From Chromobacterium violaceum ATCC 12472 (GTDB lineage: Bacteria; Pseudomonadota; Gammaproteobacteria; Burkholderiales; Chromobacteriaceae): a DNA stretch of 64,000 nt. Location of the stretch: positions 434,001 through 498,000 of the forward strand of contig NC_005085.1 of NCBI RefSeq assembly GCF_000007705.1. The letters run 5' to 3'. A program made the position numbers and the translations under genes. The first letter of the stretch is position 1. Each line of letters begins with the position of its first letter. The notes under the pieces were generated by a model, which was not told the DNA's origin, made no database searches, and saw nothing but the letters and a program-made list of their open reading frames with translations. Below, in pieces: positions 16,477-28,754 of the stretch.

Positions 16477-17877
16477 TTACCGCTTCTCCGCCTCCCACCC
16501 CCCGCCCAGCGCCTTGTAGACGCCGATGGTGGTGTTCAGCTTGTCCAGCTTGGCGTTGACCAGGTTCAGCTCGGCCTGGAAGCTGTTGCGCTGCGCGTCC
16601 AGCACGTCCAGGTAGCTGGCGTAGCCGTTGTCGTAGCGCAGGCCGGCCAGCTTCAGCGTGCGGTTCAGCGCCGTCGATTGCGTGGTCTGCGCCTGCAGGA
16701 TGTCGCGGGCGGCGCCGTTGGCGGCCAGCGCATCCAGCGCGTCCTTGAACGCCGACTGCACCGTCTTCTGGTACTGGGCCAGCGCCTGCTTCTGGCCGGC
16801 GGTGGCGGCGTCCACGTTATAGCCGGTGGCGCCGAAGTTGAAGATCGGCGCGGCCAGATTGCCGGCGAAGCTCCAGGCGCGGGTGGGGCCGGTGAACAGG
16901 CTGTCCAGCGACAGGCTCTGCGATCCCAGCGCGCCGCTCAGGCTGATGCTGGGAAAGTAGGCGGCCTTGGCCACGCCGATGCGGGCGTTGGCGGCGATCA
17001 GCTGCTGCTCGCTGGCGGCGACGTCGGGGCGGCGCTCCAGCAGGCTGGACGGCAGGTCGGCCGGCACCTCGGGCGGGCTGGCCAGGCTGTTGATGTCCTT
17101 GCCGCGCGCGAGGCCGCCGTCGACCAGTTGCTTGGGGCTGTGGCCCAGCAGCACGCCGAGCGCGGTTTCGGTCTGCTCCAGCGAGCGGGCGAACTGCGGC
17201 ACGGCGGCGCGGGCCGATGCGGCCTCCACCTCGGCCTGGCGCTGGTCCAGCTCGGAGATCAGGCCGCCGTGGAAGCGCTTGGTCTGCAGCTTCAGAGACT
17301 CTTCGCGGCTTTGCAGCGTGCGTTTGGCGATGTCCAGCTGGGCGTCCAGCGCCCGCATCTGGAAGTAGGTCTGCGCCACTTGCGCCGCCAGCGCCAGTTG
17401 GGCGGCATCGCGGTCGTAGCGGCTGGCCTGGTAGCTGGCGCGCGCGGCTTCATTGCTGCGGCGCAGCTTGCCCCACAAGTCCAGCTCCCAGGACGCGGTC
17501 AGGTTGGCCGAGCGGGCATCGCTGACCAGCGGCGCGCCCGGGGTGGCCAGCTCGGTGGAGCTGCGGCCGCGCTGGTAGCCGGCGTTGGCGTTAAGCTGAG
17601 GCAGCAGCGCCGCGCGGGCGATGCCGGCCTGGGCGGCGGCCTGGTCGACGCGGGCGGCGGCGGCTTGCAGGTCGAGGTTGCTCTTGACCGCCTCCTCGAT
17701 CAGCTGGTTCAACACCGGGTCGTCGAAGCGTTTCCACCAGCCGGCGTCCACCGCCGGCGCCCGGGCGCCGGCCTGGGTCTCCGGCAGCTCGACCTTGGGC
17801 CGGCTGTAGTCCGGCCCCACCGCGCAGGCCGACACGGCGAGCGCGACGGCGACGGGAATCAGGGCGCGCTTAAGCAT
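16477..17877 (-). CDS. Outer-membrane efflux lipoprotein, NodT/OprM family
   Basis: The 466-residue protein has a signal peptide ending in a lipobox (VSAC), so it is probably lipidated at Cys18. Two outer_membrane_factor repeats follow, with the [27 protein letters not shown] motif in the first and [34 protein letters not shown] in the second. It forms the trimeric beta-barrel/alpha-tunnel exit duct of the RND pump encoded upstream. It overlaps the pump gene by 8 bases and has a GGAGGAAACGCAG ribosome-binding site inside it. Confidence 0.93.
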   Translation of the reverse strand: MLKRALIPVAVALAVSACAVGPDYSRPKVELPETQAGARAPAVDAGWWKRFDDPVLNQLIEEAVKSNLDLQAAAARVDQAAAQAGIARAALLPQLNANAGYQRGRSSTELATPGAPLVSDARSANLTASWELDLWGKLRRSNEAARASYQASRYDRDAAQLALAAQVAQTYFQMRALDAQLDIAKRTLQSREESLKLQTKRFHGGLISELDQRQAEVEAASARAAVPQFARSLEQTETALGVLLGHSPKQLVDGGLARGKDINSLASPPEVPADLPSSLLERRPDVAASEQQLIAANARIGVAKAAYFPSISLSGALGSQSLSLDSLFTGPTRAWSFAGNLAAPIFNFGATGYNVDAATAGQKQALAQYQKTVQSAFKDALDALAANGAARDILQAQTTQSTALNRTLKLAGLRYDNGYASYLDVLDAQRNSFQAELNLVNAKLDKLNTTIGVYKALGGGWEAEKR

Positions 17878-20800
17878 CTGCGTTTCCTCCGGCCTCGGCG
17901 TTCTGCTGAGGCTTGTTCTGCTTGCCGAGCTTCATGATCAGGATGAAGAACAGCGGGATGAAGAAGGTGGCGATGAAGGTGGCGGCCAGCATGCCGCCGA
18001 TCACGCCGGTGCCGATCGAGTGGCGGCTGGCGGAGCCGGCGCCGCTGGAGATGGCCAGCGGCACGCAGCCCAGCACGAAGGCCAGCGAGGTCATCACGAT
18101 CGGGCGGAAGCGCAGGCGGGCGGCCTGCAGCGCGGCCTCCTTCAACGCCATGCCTTCCTCCAGTTTCTGCACCGCGAACTCGACGATCAGGATCGCGTTC
18201 TTGGCCGACAGGCCGATCAGCGTCACCAGCGCCACCTGGAAGTACACGTCGTTGGCCAGGCCGCGCAGCCAGTTGGCCATCAGCGCGCCGAACACGGCGA
18301 ACGGCACCGCCATCAGCACCGAGATCGGCAGGGTCCAGCGTTCGTACTGCGCCGCCAGGATCAGGAACACCATGATCATGCCGAAGCCGAACACCAGGGT
18401 AGACGAGCCGCTGGTCGATTTTTCCTGGAAGGCGGAGCCGGTCCAGGCCAGGCTATAGCCGTCGGGCAGCGTTTCCTTGGCCACTTCCTCCAGCGCGGTC
18501 AGCGCCTGGCCGGAGCTGTAGCCCGGGGCCGGGCCGCCCACCAGCTTGGCCGCCGGGAACACGTTGAAGCGTTCCAGCGTTTCCGGGCCGGTGGTCTGCT
18601 GGATGGTCACCAGCGCGGTCAGCGGGATCATCTGGCCGGTCTGCGAGCGCACGTAGACGTTGCGCAGATCGTCCACCTTGGTGCGGAACGGCGCCTCGGA
18701 CTGCAGCTGCACGCGGAAGGTGCGGCCGAACTTGTTGAAGTCGTTGACGTACAGCGCGCCGAAGGTGCTCTGCATGGTGTCGAACACGCTGTTCACCGGC
18801 ACGCCCAGCGCCTTGGCCTTGTCGCGGTCCAGCTTGACGAAGACCTGCGGCACGCTGGCGGAGAAGGTGGTCTGCACCCCCTTCAGCTCCGGCCGCTTGG
18901 CGGCGGCGGCCACCATTTTCTTGGTGATCTCGCCCAGCTCGGCCGGGGTGCGGCCGGCGCGGTCCTGCACGTAGGCTTCGAAGCCGCCGGTGTTGGACAT
19001 GCCGGAGATCGGCGGCGGGTTGAAGGCCAGGATGATGCCGTCGGTGACGCCCATCGCGCCCTTGGCGAACACGTCCTTCACCACCGCCATCGACGACAGC
19101 TCCGGCGACTTGCGCTCGTCCCACGGCTTCAGCGTGATGAAGGATACGCCGGCGTTGGACTTGTTGCCGCCCGACAGGATGTCGAAGCCGGCGAAGCTCA
19201 TCCGGTCCTTCACCGCCGGGTTGTTCGCCATCATGGCGTCCAGCTTGTCGATGGTGGCGGCGGTGCGCTGCAGCGACGCGCCGTCCGGCAGGAAGGCCGC
19301 GGCCAGGATGTAGCCCTGGTCCTCGTCCGGCGCCAGGCTGGACGGGATGATGCGGAACAGGCCGGCGGAAGCCAGCAGCAGGCCGCCGAACAGCATCACC
19401 GCCAGCAGCGCGCGCTTGTTGATGAAGGCCACGCCGCCGGTGTAGCGCTCGGTCAGGCGGTCGAACCAGCCGTTGAACCACTCGAAGAAGCGGTTCTGGT
19501 GCTGGTGTTCGGACTTCAGGATCAGCGCGCACAGCGCCGGGGTCAGCGTCAGCGCCACGATGCCGGAAATCACCACCGACACCGCGATGGTCATCGCGAA
19601 CTGCTTGTACATCTGGCCGGCGATGCCGCCCAGGAAGGCCACCGGAATGAATACCGAGCACAGCACCAGCACGATGGCGACCAGCGCGCCGGACACTTCC
19701 TGCATCGCCTTCAGGCTGGCCTCGCGCGGCGACAGCCCTTCCTGCGTCATCAGGCGCTCGACGTTCTCCAGCACTACGATGGCGTCGTCCACCACGATGC
19801 CGATGGCCAGCACCAGGCCGAACAGCGTCAGCGTGTTGATGGTGAAGCCGAAGGCGTACATGCCGGCGAAGGCGCCGACGATGGACACCGGCACCGCCAG
19901 GCAGGGGATCAGCGTGGCGCGCCAGTTCTGCAGGAACAGGAACACCACCAGGAACACCAGCACCATGGCCTCGGCCAGCGTCTTGTACACCTCCTCGATC
20001 GACACTTCGACGAACTTGGTGGTGTCGTAGGGGATGCCGTAGGACAGGCCGGTCGGGAAGCTCTTGGACAGGCGCAGCATCTCGGTCTCCACCGCCTGCG
20101 CGGTGGCCAGCTGGTTGGCGCCCGGCGCCAGGAAGATGCCGATCGGGATGGTGGCCTTGCCGTTGTGCTTGCCGTGGAAGTCGTAGGACAGCGCGCCCAG
20201 CTCGACGCGGGCGACGTCCTTCAGCTTCACCGCCGAGCCGTCCGGGTTGGCGCGCACGATGATGTTCTCGAACTCTTCCGGCTCGGACAGGCGGCCCTGG
20301 GTGGTCACGGTGTAGGTGAAGTCCAGCTTCTGCGGCGTCGGCTCGGCGCCCAGCTTGCCGGCGGCGAACTGCGAGTTCTGCTCGCGGATGGCGGCGGCCA
20401 CGTCGCTGGGCGTCAGCTTCAGCTGCGCCAGCTTGTCGGGCTTCAGCCAGATCCGCATCGAGTAGTCCTGGCCGGCGAAGTTGACCACGTCGCCCACGCC
20501 CGGCACCCGCTTCAGCTCGTCCACCACGTTCAACAGCGCGTAGTTGCTGATGAACAGCGTGTCGTGGCTGTTGTCGGGCGAGAACAGCGACACCACCTGC
20601 AGGATGGTGGCGGACTTCTTGCGCACGTTGACGCCCTGGCGCCGCACTTCTTCCGGCAGCTGCGACAGCACCGACTGCACGCGGTTGTTGACGTTGATGG
20701 TGGCCTGGTCGGCGTTGGTGCCGATCTTGAACGACACGGTCAGCGACAGCGTGCCGTTGCTGGCGCTGTTGGACTGCACGTACAGCATGTCGTCCACGCC

Positions 20801-21013
20801 GTTGATCGCCTGCTCCAGCGGCGCGGCCACGGTGTTGGCGATGACTTCGGCGGAAGCGCCCGGATAGCTGGCGGTGACGTTCACCACCGGCGGCACGATT
20901 TCAGGGTACTGCTCGATCGGCAGCGCCTTGATGGCGGCCAGGCCCGCCAGCATGATCACGATGGAGATCACGCTGGCGAAGATCGGTCGCCGGATGAAAA
21001 AAGCGGAAAACAT
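17870..21013 (-). CDS. acrB: RND multidrug efflux pump, inner-membrane subunit (AcrB/MexB type)
   Basis: At 1047 residues this is the normal length for HAE1-family pumps. It starts with [19 protein letters not shown], has the proton-relay region [20 protein letters not shown] with the paired Asp of transmembrane helix 4, and shows the full duplication of six-helix bundles with large periplasmic loops. It exports hydrophobic or amphiphilic drugs from the periplasm and inner leaflet using the proton gradient. It lies 20 bases downstream of the adaptor gene and overlaps the outer-membrane gene. A GGGGGAAC ribosome-binding site is present. Confidence 0.96.
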   Translation of the reverse strand: MFSAFFIRRPIFASVISIVIMLAGLAAIKALPIEQYPEIVPPVVNVTASYPGASAEVIANTVAAPLEQAINGVDDMLYVQSNSASNGTLSLTVSFKIGTNADQATINVNNRVQSVLSQLPEEVRRQGVNVRKKSATILQVVSLFSPDNSHDTLFISNYALLNVVDELKRVPGVGDVVNFAGQDYSMRIWLKPDKLAQLKLTPSDVAAAIREQNSQFAAGKLGAEPTPQKLDFTYTVTTQGRLSEPEEFENIIVRANPDGSAVKLKDVARVELGALSYDFHGKHNGKATIPIGIFLAPGANQLATAQAVETEMLRLSKSFPTGLSYGIPYDTTKFVEVSIEEVYKTLAEAMVLVFLVVFLFLQNWRATLIPCLAVPVSIVGAFAGMYAFGFTINTLTLFGLVLAIGIVVDDAIVVLENVERLMTQEGLSPREASLKAMQEVSGALVAIVLVLCSVFIPVAFLGGIAGQMYKQFAMTIAVSVVISGIVALTLTPALCALILKSEHQHQNRFFEWFNGWFDRLTERYTGGVAFINKRALLAVMLFGGLLLASAGLFRIIPSSLAPDEDQGYILAAAFLPDGASLQRTAATIDKLDAMMANNPAVKDRMSFAGFDILSGGNKSNAGVSFITLKPWDERKSPELSSMAVVKDVFAKGAMGVTDGIILAFNPPPISGMSNTGGFEAYVQDRAGRTPAELGEITKKMVAAAAKRPELKGVQTTFSASVPQVFVKLDRDKAKALGVPVNSVFDTMQSTFGALYVNDFNKFGRTFRVQLQSEAPFRTKVDDLRNVYVRSQTGQMIPLTALVTIQQTTGPETLERFNVFPAAKLVGGPAPGYSSGQALTALEEVAKETLPDGYSLAWTGSAFQEKSTSGSSTLVFGFGMIMVFLILAAQYERWTLPISVLMAVPFAVFGALMANWLRGLANDVYFQVALVTLIGLSAKNAILIVEFAVQKLEEGMALKEAALQAARLRFRPIVMTSLAFVLGCVPLAISSGAGSASRHSIGTGVIGGMLAATFIATFFIPLFFILIMKLGKQNKPQQNAEAGGNADA

Positions 21014-21033
21014 GTATCAGGTTCCCCCTGGGA

Positions 21034-22221
21034 TCACGGCTTGGCCGCGGCGGCCGGCGCGCTGGCGTCGGCCTGGAACGGGTGAGGCTTGACCTCGGCG
21101 CCCGGACGCAGCTTGATGATGTTGTCGACGACGACCTGGTCGCCGGCCTTCAGGCCCTGCTCGACCAGCACGTCCATGCCCACTTCCTGCGAGGTGACGA
21201 TGGGGCGCGGCGCGGCCTTGCCTTCGGCGCTGACGACCCACACCATCTTGCCCTGCTGCGTGGTCAGCACCGCGCGCTGCGGCACGGTGATGGCCGCGGT
21301 GCGCACCGCGCCGTTCAGCTGCACGCGGACGAACTGGCCGGGCAGGATGCCGCCTTGCGGGTTGGCGAAGGTGGCGCGCGAGCGGATGGTGCCGGTGGTG
21401 GTGTCCACCAGGCTGTCGGTGAAGTTCAGGTGGCCGGACTTGCCGTACATGCTGCCGTCCGGCAGCTTGAGCTGGACTTCGAAACCGCCGCCGTTGGCCA
21501 GCTTCAGCTTGCCGGCGTGCTGCATCTTGCGCAGGTTCAGCATGTCGCTGTCGGACATGCTGAAGTTGACGTAGATCGGGTCCAGCTGCGAGATCTTGGT
21601 CAGCAGGCTGGCGTCGGCGCTGGTGGCCACCAGGCTGCCCTCGGAGCGCGCCTCCTGGCTGGTGATGCCGGAGATCGGCGCGGTGACGCGGGTGTAGCCC
21701 AGGTTGATCTGCGCCTGTTCCACCTGCGCCTGCGCGGCGGCGGTGGAGGCCTTGGCGGCGTTGTAGGCGGCCACGGCGTCGTCGCGGTCCTTCTGGCTGA
21801 CCGCGTTTTCCTTGAACAGCGGCATGATGCGCTCGTAGTCCTGCTTGGTGCGCGACAGCTGCGCCTGCTGCACCTGCAGGTTGGCGCGGGCCTGGTCCAG
21901 CGCCGCCTTGAACGGTTCCGGGTCGATCTGGAACAGCAGGTCGCCGGCCTTCACCGGCTTGCCTTCGGCGTAGGCACGCTTCTGCAGGATGCCGCCGACG
22001 CGGGCGCGCACTTCCACCTCGCGCGAGCCGGCCGCCTGGCCGACGAATTCATACGACACCGGCACGTCGGCCGGCTGAACCTTGATCACGGCCACCGGCA
22101 CCGGCGGCATCGCGCCGCCGGCGTGGGCGTCGGGTTTCTGGCCGCAGGCCGCCAGGCTGGCGGCCACTACGCCCAGCATCAGCCCGCGCGCGGCGCGCGG
22201 GAAAACTGCACTTGCTTGCAT
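21034..22221 (-). CDS. acrA: RND efflux periplasmic adaptor (AcrA/MexA type)
   Basis: This 395-residue membrane fusion protein has a signal peptide with lipobox (LAAC), a lipoyl half-motif EVEVRARVGGILQKR, a coiled hairpin with VQQAQLSRTKQDYERI, the GYTRVTAPISGI return half-motif and a C-terminal beta-barrel. It links the RND pump to the outer-membrane channel. It is the first gene of the operon and is preceded by the palindromic operator at 22319-22342. The C-terminal tail is Ala/Pro-rich. Confidence 0.95.
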   Translation of the reverse strand: MQASAVFPRAARGLMLGVVAASLAACGQKPDAHAGGAMPPVPVAVIKVQPADVPVSYEFVGQAAGSREVEVRARVGGILQKRAYAEGKPVKAGDLLFQIDPEPFKAALDQARANLQVQQAQLSRTKQDYERIMPLFKENAVSQKDRDDAVAAYNAAKASTAAAQAQVEQAQINLGYTRVTAPISGITSQEARSEGSLVATSADASLLTKISQLDPIYVNFSMSDSDMLNLRKMQHAGKLKLANGGGFEVQLKLPDGSMYGKSGHLNFTDSLVDTTTGTIRSRATFANPQGGILPGQFVRVQLNGAVRTAAITVPQRAVLTTQQGKMVWVVSAEGKAAPRPIVTSQEVGMDVLVEQGLKAGDQVVVDNIIKLRPGAEVKPHPFQADASAPAAAAKP

Positions 22222-22318
22222 GGTTTCGAGTCCTCGAAAGCTGAATCCGGAAGGTAATAGGGGTTTACTGTTATTGGGGGAATGGTCTGGATTGTCATAT
22301 CCCCGAGTCTGCGCATTT

Positions 22319-22342
22319 TACATACATACGCGTCTGTATGTA
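22319..22342. promoter_or_regulatory. AcrR-type 24-bp palindromic operator
   Basis: TACATACA and TGTATGTA arms flank an 8-base spacer. The symmetry extends to 13 perfect base pairs per arm (22314-22326 with 22335-22347). The layout matches the known E. coli AcrR operator, which has the same arms and 24-bp length. It lies between the divergent adaptor and TetR genes, so it probably represses both. It is established from sequence; binding is inferred. Confidence 0.85.
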
Positions 22343-22437
22343 AAATGAAGAAATGTCGAGCGATGTAACAGATTTGCGATATCGACAGGGTATAGGCGTT
22401 AAAATTCATTAATTAGTACTAGTGTAAAGAATTAGGA

Positions 22438-23085
22438 ATGGCACGGAAAACACGTGAGGAAGCGGAACAGACCCGCCAGCAGTTGCTGGACGCCGCCGAG
22501 CAGTTGTTCAGCGAGCAGGGCGTGTCGCGCACCACGCTGGCGGAAATCGCCACCGCCGCCGGGCTGACCCGCGGCGCGGTGTACTGGCACTTCCAGAACA
22601 AGCTGGATCTGTACCGCGCGATGCTGGACCGGGTGTCGCCGTCGTTCGACGACATGCGCGAGCAACTGTTGCTCGTCGCCAACACGGATCCGGCCCAGGC
22701 GCTGTGGCAGCACAGCCACCGGCTGCTGGCGCTGATCGAGCACGATCCGCAGGTGCGGCGCATCCTGCTGATCCTGTTCATGCGCAGCGAATACGTCGGC
22801 GAGCTGGCGCCGATACACGAGGAGTGCATTGCCCACATGCACGAGGCGCGCGGCCTGCTGAGCCAGGTGGTGGGCGCCGCCAAGGCGCGCGGGCAGACTT
22901 ACGACTGCGTCGATCCGGACGAAGTGGCGGTGGCGCTGCAGTCGCTGCACGACGGCCTGATGACCCGGCTGCTGGTGGACCGGCCGTGCCCGGACGCCAC
23001 CCTGGCCGCCAGCCGGCTGTTGCAGTATTTGTACCGCGGCATTTTCCTGCCGCCGGTGATGGAACAACTTACCACTTGCGGCTGA
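22438..23085 (+). CDS. acrR: TetR-family repressor of the RND efflux operon (AcrR-like)
   Basis: The 215-residue protein has a TetR_N helix-turn-helix at residues ~10-57 (TLAEIATAAGLTRGAVYWHFQNK), the form shared by AcrR, MtrR, TtgR and MexR-like TetR proteins, and a C-terminal ligand-binding all-helical domain. It is divergent from the efflux genes with an AcrR-type operator in between. Substrate drugs probably bind the C-terminal domain and release repression. The ribosome-binding site (TTAGGA) is weak, which is common for autoregulated repressors. Confidence 0.93.
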   Translation: MARKTREEAEQTRQQLLDAAEQLFSEQGVSRTTLAEIATAAGLTRGAVYWHFQNKLDLYRAMLDRVSPSFDDMREQLLLVANTDPAQALWQHSHRLLALIEHDPQVRRILLILFMRSEYVGELAPIHEECIAHMHEARGLLSQVVGAAKARGQTYDCVDPDEVAVALQSLHDGLMTRLLVDRPCPDATLAASRLLQYLYRGIFLPPVMEQLTTCG

Positions 23086-23161
23086 GCCGGCGCTATAATT
23101 GCGCTTTTTTCTCAAGCCACTAGCGCAGCCCGCATGAGTCCGGCATCGCACTGGTGGCGTC

Positions 23162-24069
<908 letters not shown>

Positions 24070-24073
<4 letters not shown>

Positions 24074-24825
24074 TAGGCTTCCTCACCCTGTTCAAGAAGG
24101 AGCTGGTGCGCTTCTGGAAAGTGGCGTTCCAGACCATCGCCGCGCCGGTGCTGACCGCGCTGATGTACCAGCTGATCTTCGCCCACGTGCTTTCCAAGCA
24201 TGTAGAGGCCTATCCCGGCGTCGGCTACACCGCCTTCCTGATTCCGGGCCTGGCGATGATGTCGATGGCGCAGAACGCCTTCGCCAACAGCTCCAGCAGC
24301 CTGATCCAGTCCAAGATCACCGGCAATATCGTGTTCCTGCTGTTGCCGCCGCTGACCGCGGCCGAGTTCTTCTTCGCCTACCTGCTGGCCGCCGTCGTGC
24401 GCGGCCTGGCGGTCGGCGCGGGCGTGATCGCCGTCACCGCCTGGTTCGGTCTGCCGCTGCCGGCCCAGCCGCTGTGGGCGCTGGTTTTCGCCTTGCTCGG
24501 CTGCGGCGTGCTGGGCGCGCTGGGCGTGATCGCCGGCATCTGGGCGGAAAAATTCGACCAGCTGGCCGCGTTCCAGAACTTCCTGATCATGCCGCTGACT
24601 TTCCTGTCGGGCGTGTTCTATTCCATTCACAGCCTGCCGCCGTTCTGGTACGCCGTGTCGCACGCCAACCCGGTGTTCTACATGATCGACGGCTTCCGCT
24701 ACGGCTTCTTCGGCCAGGCCGACGTCAATCCCTGGCTGTCGGCCGGCGTGGCCGCCGGCAGCTTCGCGCTGCTGTGCGCGCTGGCGCTGGGCATGATCCG
24801 CTCCGGCTACAAGCTGCGCCACTGA
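24070..24825 (+). CDS. yadH: ABC-2 exporter permease (YadH-like)
   Basis: The 251-residue protein has about six transmembrane segments and the ABC-2 membrane signature, including IPGLAMMSMAQNAF and FLSGVFYSIHSLP. It matches E. coli YadH in length and organisation. The start overlaps the ATPase stop as ATGA at 24070-24073. Together the two genes form a half-size exporter that needs dimerisation of each subunit. In many betaproteobacteria this pair stands between the mla genes and ibaG-murA; here it precedes ibaG-murA directly. Confidence 0.9.
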
Positions 24826-24857
24826 ACCTTATTCGACATTCGCACCGGACAATCAAG

Positions 24858-26367
<1,510 letters not shown>

Positions 26368-26393
26368 GCGCCGGGCCCTTGATGACGGAAAAC

Positions 26394-26423
26394 GCCGCGT
26401 GCCTTCGGGACGCGGCTTTTTTT
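26394..26423 (+). terminator. Rho-independent terminator after murA
   Basis: GCCGCGT (26394-26400) pairs with ACGCGGC (26410-26416), with a TTCG-containing loop and seven T residues. It closes the yadGH-ibaG-murA unit. Confidence 0.92.
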
Positions 26424-26508
26424 CCGCCCGGCGCCGACATCCGTCACCGCGCGCGCGGGCCCCGCGTCGGGCAAGATCGCCGCGGGACCACCCACATGGA
26501 GAGCGAGC

Positions 26509-27477
26509 ATGCAGGCAGACACCCCTTATCGCATCCTGTCGCTGGACGGCGGCGGACTGCGCGGCATCATTGCGCTGGTGATTCTCGACCGCCTGGACCG
26601 GGCCGCGCCCGGCTGGCGCGACGGCATCCACATGCACGCCGGCACTTCCACCGGCGCCTTGATCGCGCTGGGCCTGGCGCGCGGCATGACGCCCAGGCAG
26701 ATTCTCGACCAGTACCTCGAGCGCGGTCCCAAGCTGTTCGAGCGCGGGGCGGCGCGGCGGCTGAAGACGCTGAACGGCCTGATCGGCGCCCGCTACGACG
26801 GCGCGGAGCGGGAGCGGATCTGCCGGGACGTGCTGGGCGGCGCGGACACGCTGGCCTCGCTGCTGCGCGACGGGGGCAGCCGGGGGCATGTGCTGGTGCC
26901 GGCCTTCAACCTGGACGGCGATCCGCGCCTGCCCCAGGGACGGCGGCGCTGGAAGCCCAAGGTCTACCATAACCTGCCGACCCGCGACGGCAGCGACGAC
27001 GGCGCGGAGCAAGCCTGGCGGGTGGCGATGCGCAGCTCGGCCGCGCCGACCTATTTTCCCTCCTTCGACGGCTTCGCCGACGGCGGGGTGTTCGCCAACA
27101 ACCCGGCGATGTGCGCGCTGGCGCAGACGCGGGACGCGCGGCTGGCGCGAGCCATCCCGCCGGAGTCGGTGTCCATGCTGTCGCTGGGAACCGGCTTCAA
27201 CGCCAGCCATCTGGACGGCGACAACGATTGGGGCGCGCTGCAATGGGGACGGAACCTCACCGGGCTGCTGATGGACGGCGTCAACGACGTGGCGGATTTC
27301 CAGGTCCGGCAGATGCTGGGCGAGGGGCGCTATTTGCGGGTGTCCGCGCTGCTGGCCGAGCCGATCGCCCTGGACGATGCCGGCCGCATGGCGCAGATGG
27401 CAACCATAGGCGGGCAGGTCGATCTGGACGAGGCGGTCCGCTTCGTCGAAGGCTGGCGGCCCGCCGCCGCGCCATAG
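26509..27477 (+). CDS. Patatin-like phospholipase
   Basis: The 322-residue protein has all patatin hallmarks: the oxyanion hole DGGGLRG near residue 16, the nucleophile elbow GTSTG near residue 46, and the catalytic Asp in DGG (ADGGVFANNPA) near residue 185. It should hydrolyse acyl esters of phospholipids or neutral lipids with a Ser-Asp dyad. No signal peptide is visible, so the protein is cytosolic or exported by a specialised system. No cyclase or other partner suggests an anti-phage or T6SS role here. The ATG follows a GAGAGC site. Confidence 0.9.
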   Translation: MQADTPYRILSLDGGGLRGIIALVILDRLDRAAPGWRDGIHMHAGTSTGALIALGLARGMTPRQILDQYLERGPKLFERGAARRLKTLNGLIGARYDGAERERICRDVLGGADTLASLLRDGGSRGHVLVPAFNLDGDPRLPQGRRRWKPKVYHNLPTRDGSDDGAEQAWRVAMRSSAAPTYFPSFDGFADGGVFANNPAMCALAQTRDARLARAIPPESVSMLSLGTGFNASHLDGDNDWGALQWGRNLTGLLMDGVNDVADFQVRQMLGEGRYLRVSALLAEPIALDDAGRMAQMATIGGQVDLDEAVRFVEGWRPAAAP

Positions 27478-27484
27478 CGGCTTC

Positions 27485-28243
27485 TCATTCGCCTGGACGG
27501 GCGGCGGCGTAGGCGGGCGAGGCGCGCACGGCGGCGACGGCTTCCCAGATCTGCCGGGCCAGCGCCGGCTGGCGCTGGTAGAACGCGTGGGAGAAGATCA
27601 GGTAATAGGGCTTGATCGCCAGCGGCGGTTCCAGCTTGTCGAACTGGTTCTGCAGCGCCGGCTCGGCGGCGATGGCGTCGTCGGCCGCCTGGCTTTGCAG
27701 CGCGGCGCCGTCCACCCGTCCCAGCAGCACCTTGTGCAGGATGACCGCCGCGTTGCGCGAGGTACTGTCCACGCGCAGGCCCAGCTGTTGCAGCTGGGCG
27801 ACGACGGAAAAGCCGGTCTGGGCGGCGATGCCCTTGTCTGCGCCCGAGACATGGCGGCCATCCCAGGCCAGGCGGCCGTGTTGGGCGCGGTAGAGGTGGT
27901 AGCTGTCGGTCAGCATGCGCAGCGCGGCGTCGGGCTGGCCGTTCTTCAGCGGAAACTCGCCCAGCTCCATCCTATCCGGCGAGAAGCTGATCTTGTACAG
28001 GCCGTCCAGCCGCCCTGCCTTGACCTCGGCCATGCAGCGCACCCAGGGCAGCGCCTGGCTGCGGATTTCGACGCCGATCCGTTCGGCCGCCATGCTCATC
28101 ATGATCTGGCTCAGGCCGCGCCCGTTTTCCAGCAGCCAGGGATAGGACGGCGCATCCTCGTGGCACAGGCGGACGGCGGGAGGCTGGGCGGCGGCCTGGC
28201 AGAGCCACAGGCAGACGCATAGTCCGGACAAGGCGCGGATCAT
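27485..28243 (-). CDS. Periplasmic substrate-binding protein, family 3-like
   Basis: The 252-residue protein has an N-terminal signal peptide (residues ~1-19, ending AAAQ) and the two-lobed SBP_bac_3 pattern with an early CHEDAPSYPW segment and the GRLDGLYKISFSPDR motif. Proteins like this, without a neighbouring permease, are common in Chromobacterium/Pseudomonas and may bind amino acids or serve as sensory proteins. It converges with the patatin gene, 7 bases apart. The ligand cannot be inferred. Confidence 0.78.
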   Translation of the reverse strand: MIRALSGLCVCLWLCQAAAQPPAVRLCHEDAPSYPWLLENGRGLSQIMMSMAAERIGVEIRSQALPWVRCMAEVKAGRLDGLYKISFSPDRMELGEFPLKNGQPDAALRMLTDSYHLYRAQHGRLAWDGRHVSGADKGIAAQTGFSVVAQLQQLGLRVDSTSRNAAVILHKVLLGRVDGAALQSQAADDAIAAEPALQNQFDKLEPPLAIKPYYLIFSHAFYQRQPALARQIWEAVAAVRASPAYAAARPGE

Positions 28244-28291
28244 CGAGGCGGCGTTTGGCGTGGTGGCGTTGCCTCAGTATAGGCGGGATGG

Positions 28292-28316
28292 AAAAAGGCG
28301 GCCCGAGGGCCGCCTT
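28292..28316 (-). terminator. Rho-independent terminator after yjdM
   Basis: A perfect 10-bp inverted repeat (28295-28304 with 28307-28316) with a 2-base loop is followed, on the minus strand, by a run of T residues. It ends the yjdM transcript. Confidence 0.88.
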
Positions 28317-28342
28317 CGCTGATTGCCGGCGCGGATGCCGGA

Positions 28343-28678
28343 TCAGGCTTTCTTGACGAATTCGGACTTCAGGCCCATCGCGCCGATGCCGTCTATCTTG
28401 CAGTCGATGTCGTGGTCGCCGTCCACCAGGCGGATGTTCTTCACCTTGGTGCCGACCTTGACCACCAGCGATGAACCCTTGACCTTCAGGTCCTTGATCA
28501 CGGTGACGCTGTCGCCGTCCTGCAGCACGTTGCCGACGGCGTCGCGCACTACGCGCACTTCCTCGGCGGCGGCCGGCTGGTCGCTCCATTCATGCGCGCA
28601 TTCCGGGCACACGTACAGCGCGCCGTCCTGGTAAGTGTATTCCGATCCGCATTGCGGACAGGCGGGCATTTGGCTCAT
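28343..28678 (-). CDS. yjdM: Zinc-ribbon protein YjdM (PhnA family)
   Basis: This 111-residue protein has an N-terminal zinc ribbon of two Cys pairs (CPQCG and [10 protein letters not shown]) and the C-terminal PhnA domain ([19 protein letters not shown], then [21 protein letters not shown]). The family was once linked to alkylphosphonate use, but E. coli YjdM is not a phosphonoacetate hydrolase and its role is unknown. It stands alone between two terminators and is therefore a monocistronic gene. Confidence 0.93.
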   Translation of the reverse strand: MSQMPACPQCGSEYTYQDGALYVCPECAHEWSDQPAAAEEVRVVRDAVGNVLQDGDSVTVIKDLKVKGSSLVVKVGTKVKNIRLVDGDHDIDCKIDGIGAMGLKSEFVKKA

Positions 28679-28696
28679 GGCGATTCCTGTCTAATG

Positions 28697-28732
28697 AAAA
28701 AACAAACGCTGCCGTCCCTCGGGACGGCAGCG
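28697..28732 (-). terminator. Rho-independent terminator after mlaA
   Basis: A perfect 12-bp inverted repeat (28707-28718 with 28721-28732) with a 2-base loop is followed on the minus strand by TTTGTTTTTT. It ends the mla operon. Confidence 0.9.
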
Positions 28733-28754
28733 GCTTGGCGATCTTGCCGGCGGC

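Noticed and set aside
18020-21085. Plus-strand open frame of about 1000 codons antisense to acrB
   Set aside because: It is the reverse-complement shadow of the RND pump gene in GC-rich DNA; its product is Arg/His/Gln-rich with no family, while the minus strand gives a full AcrB.
26509-27477. Patatin as CBASS (CapV) or T6SS effector
   Set aside because: No cyclic-nucleotide synthase, CapV partner, VgrG, PAAR or immunity gene beside it.
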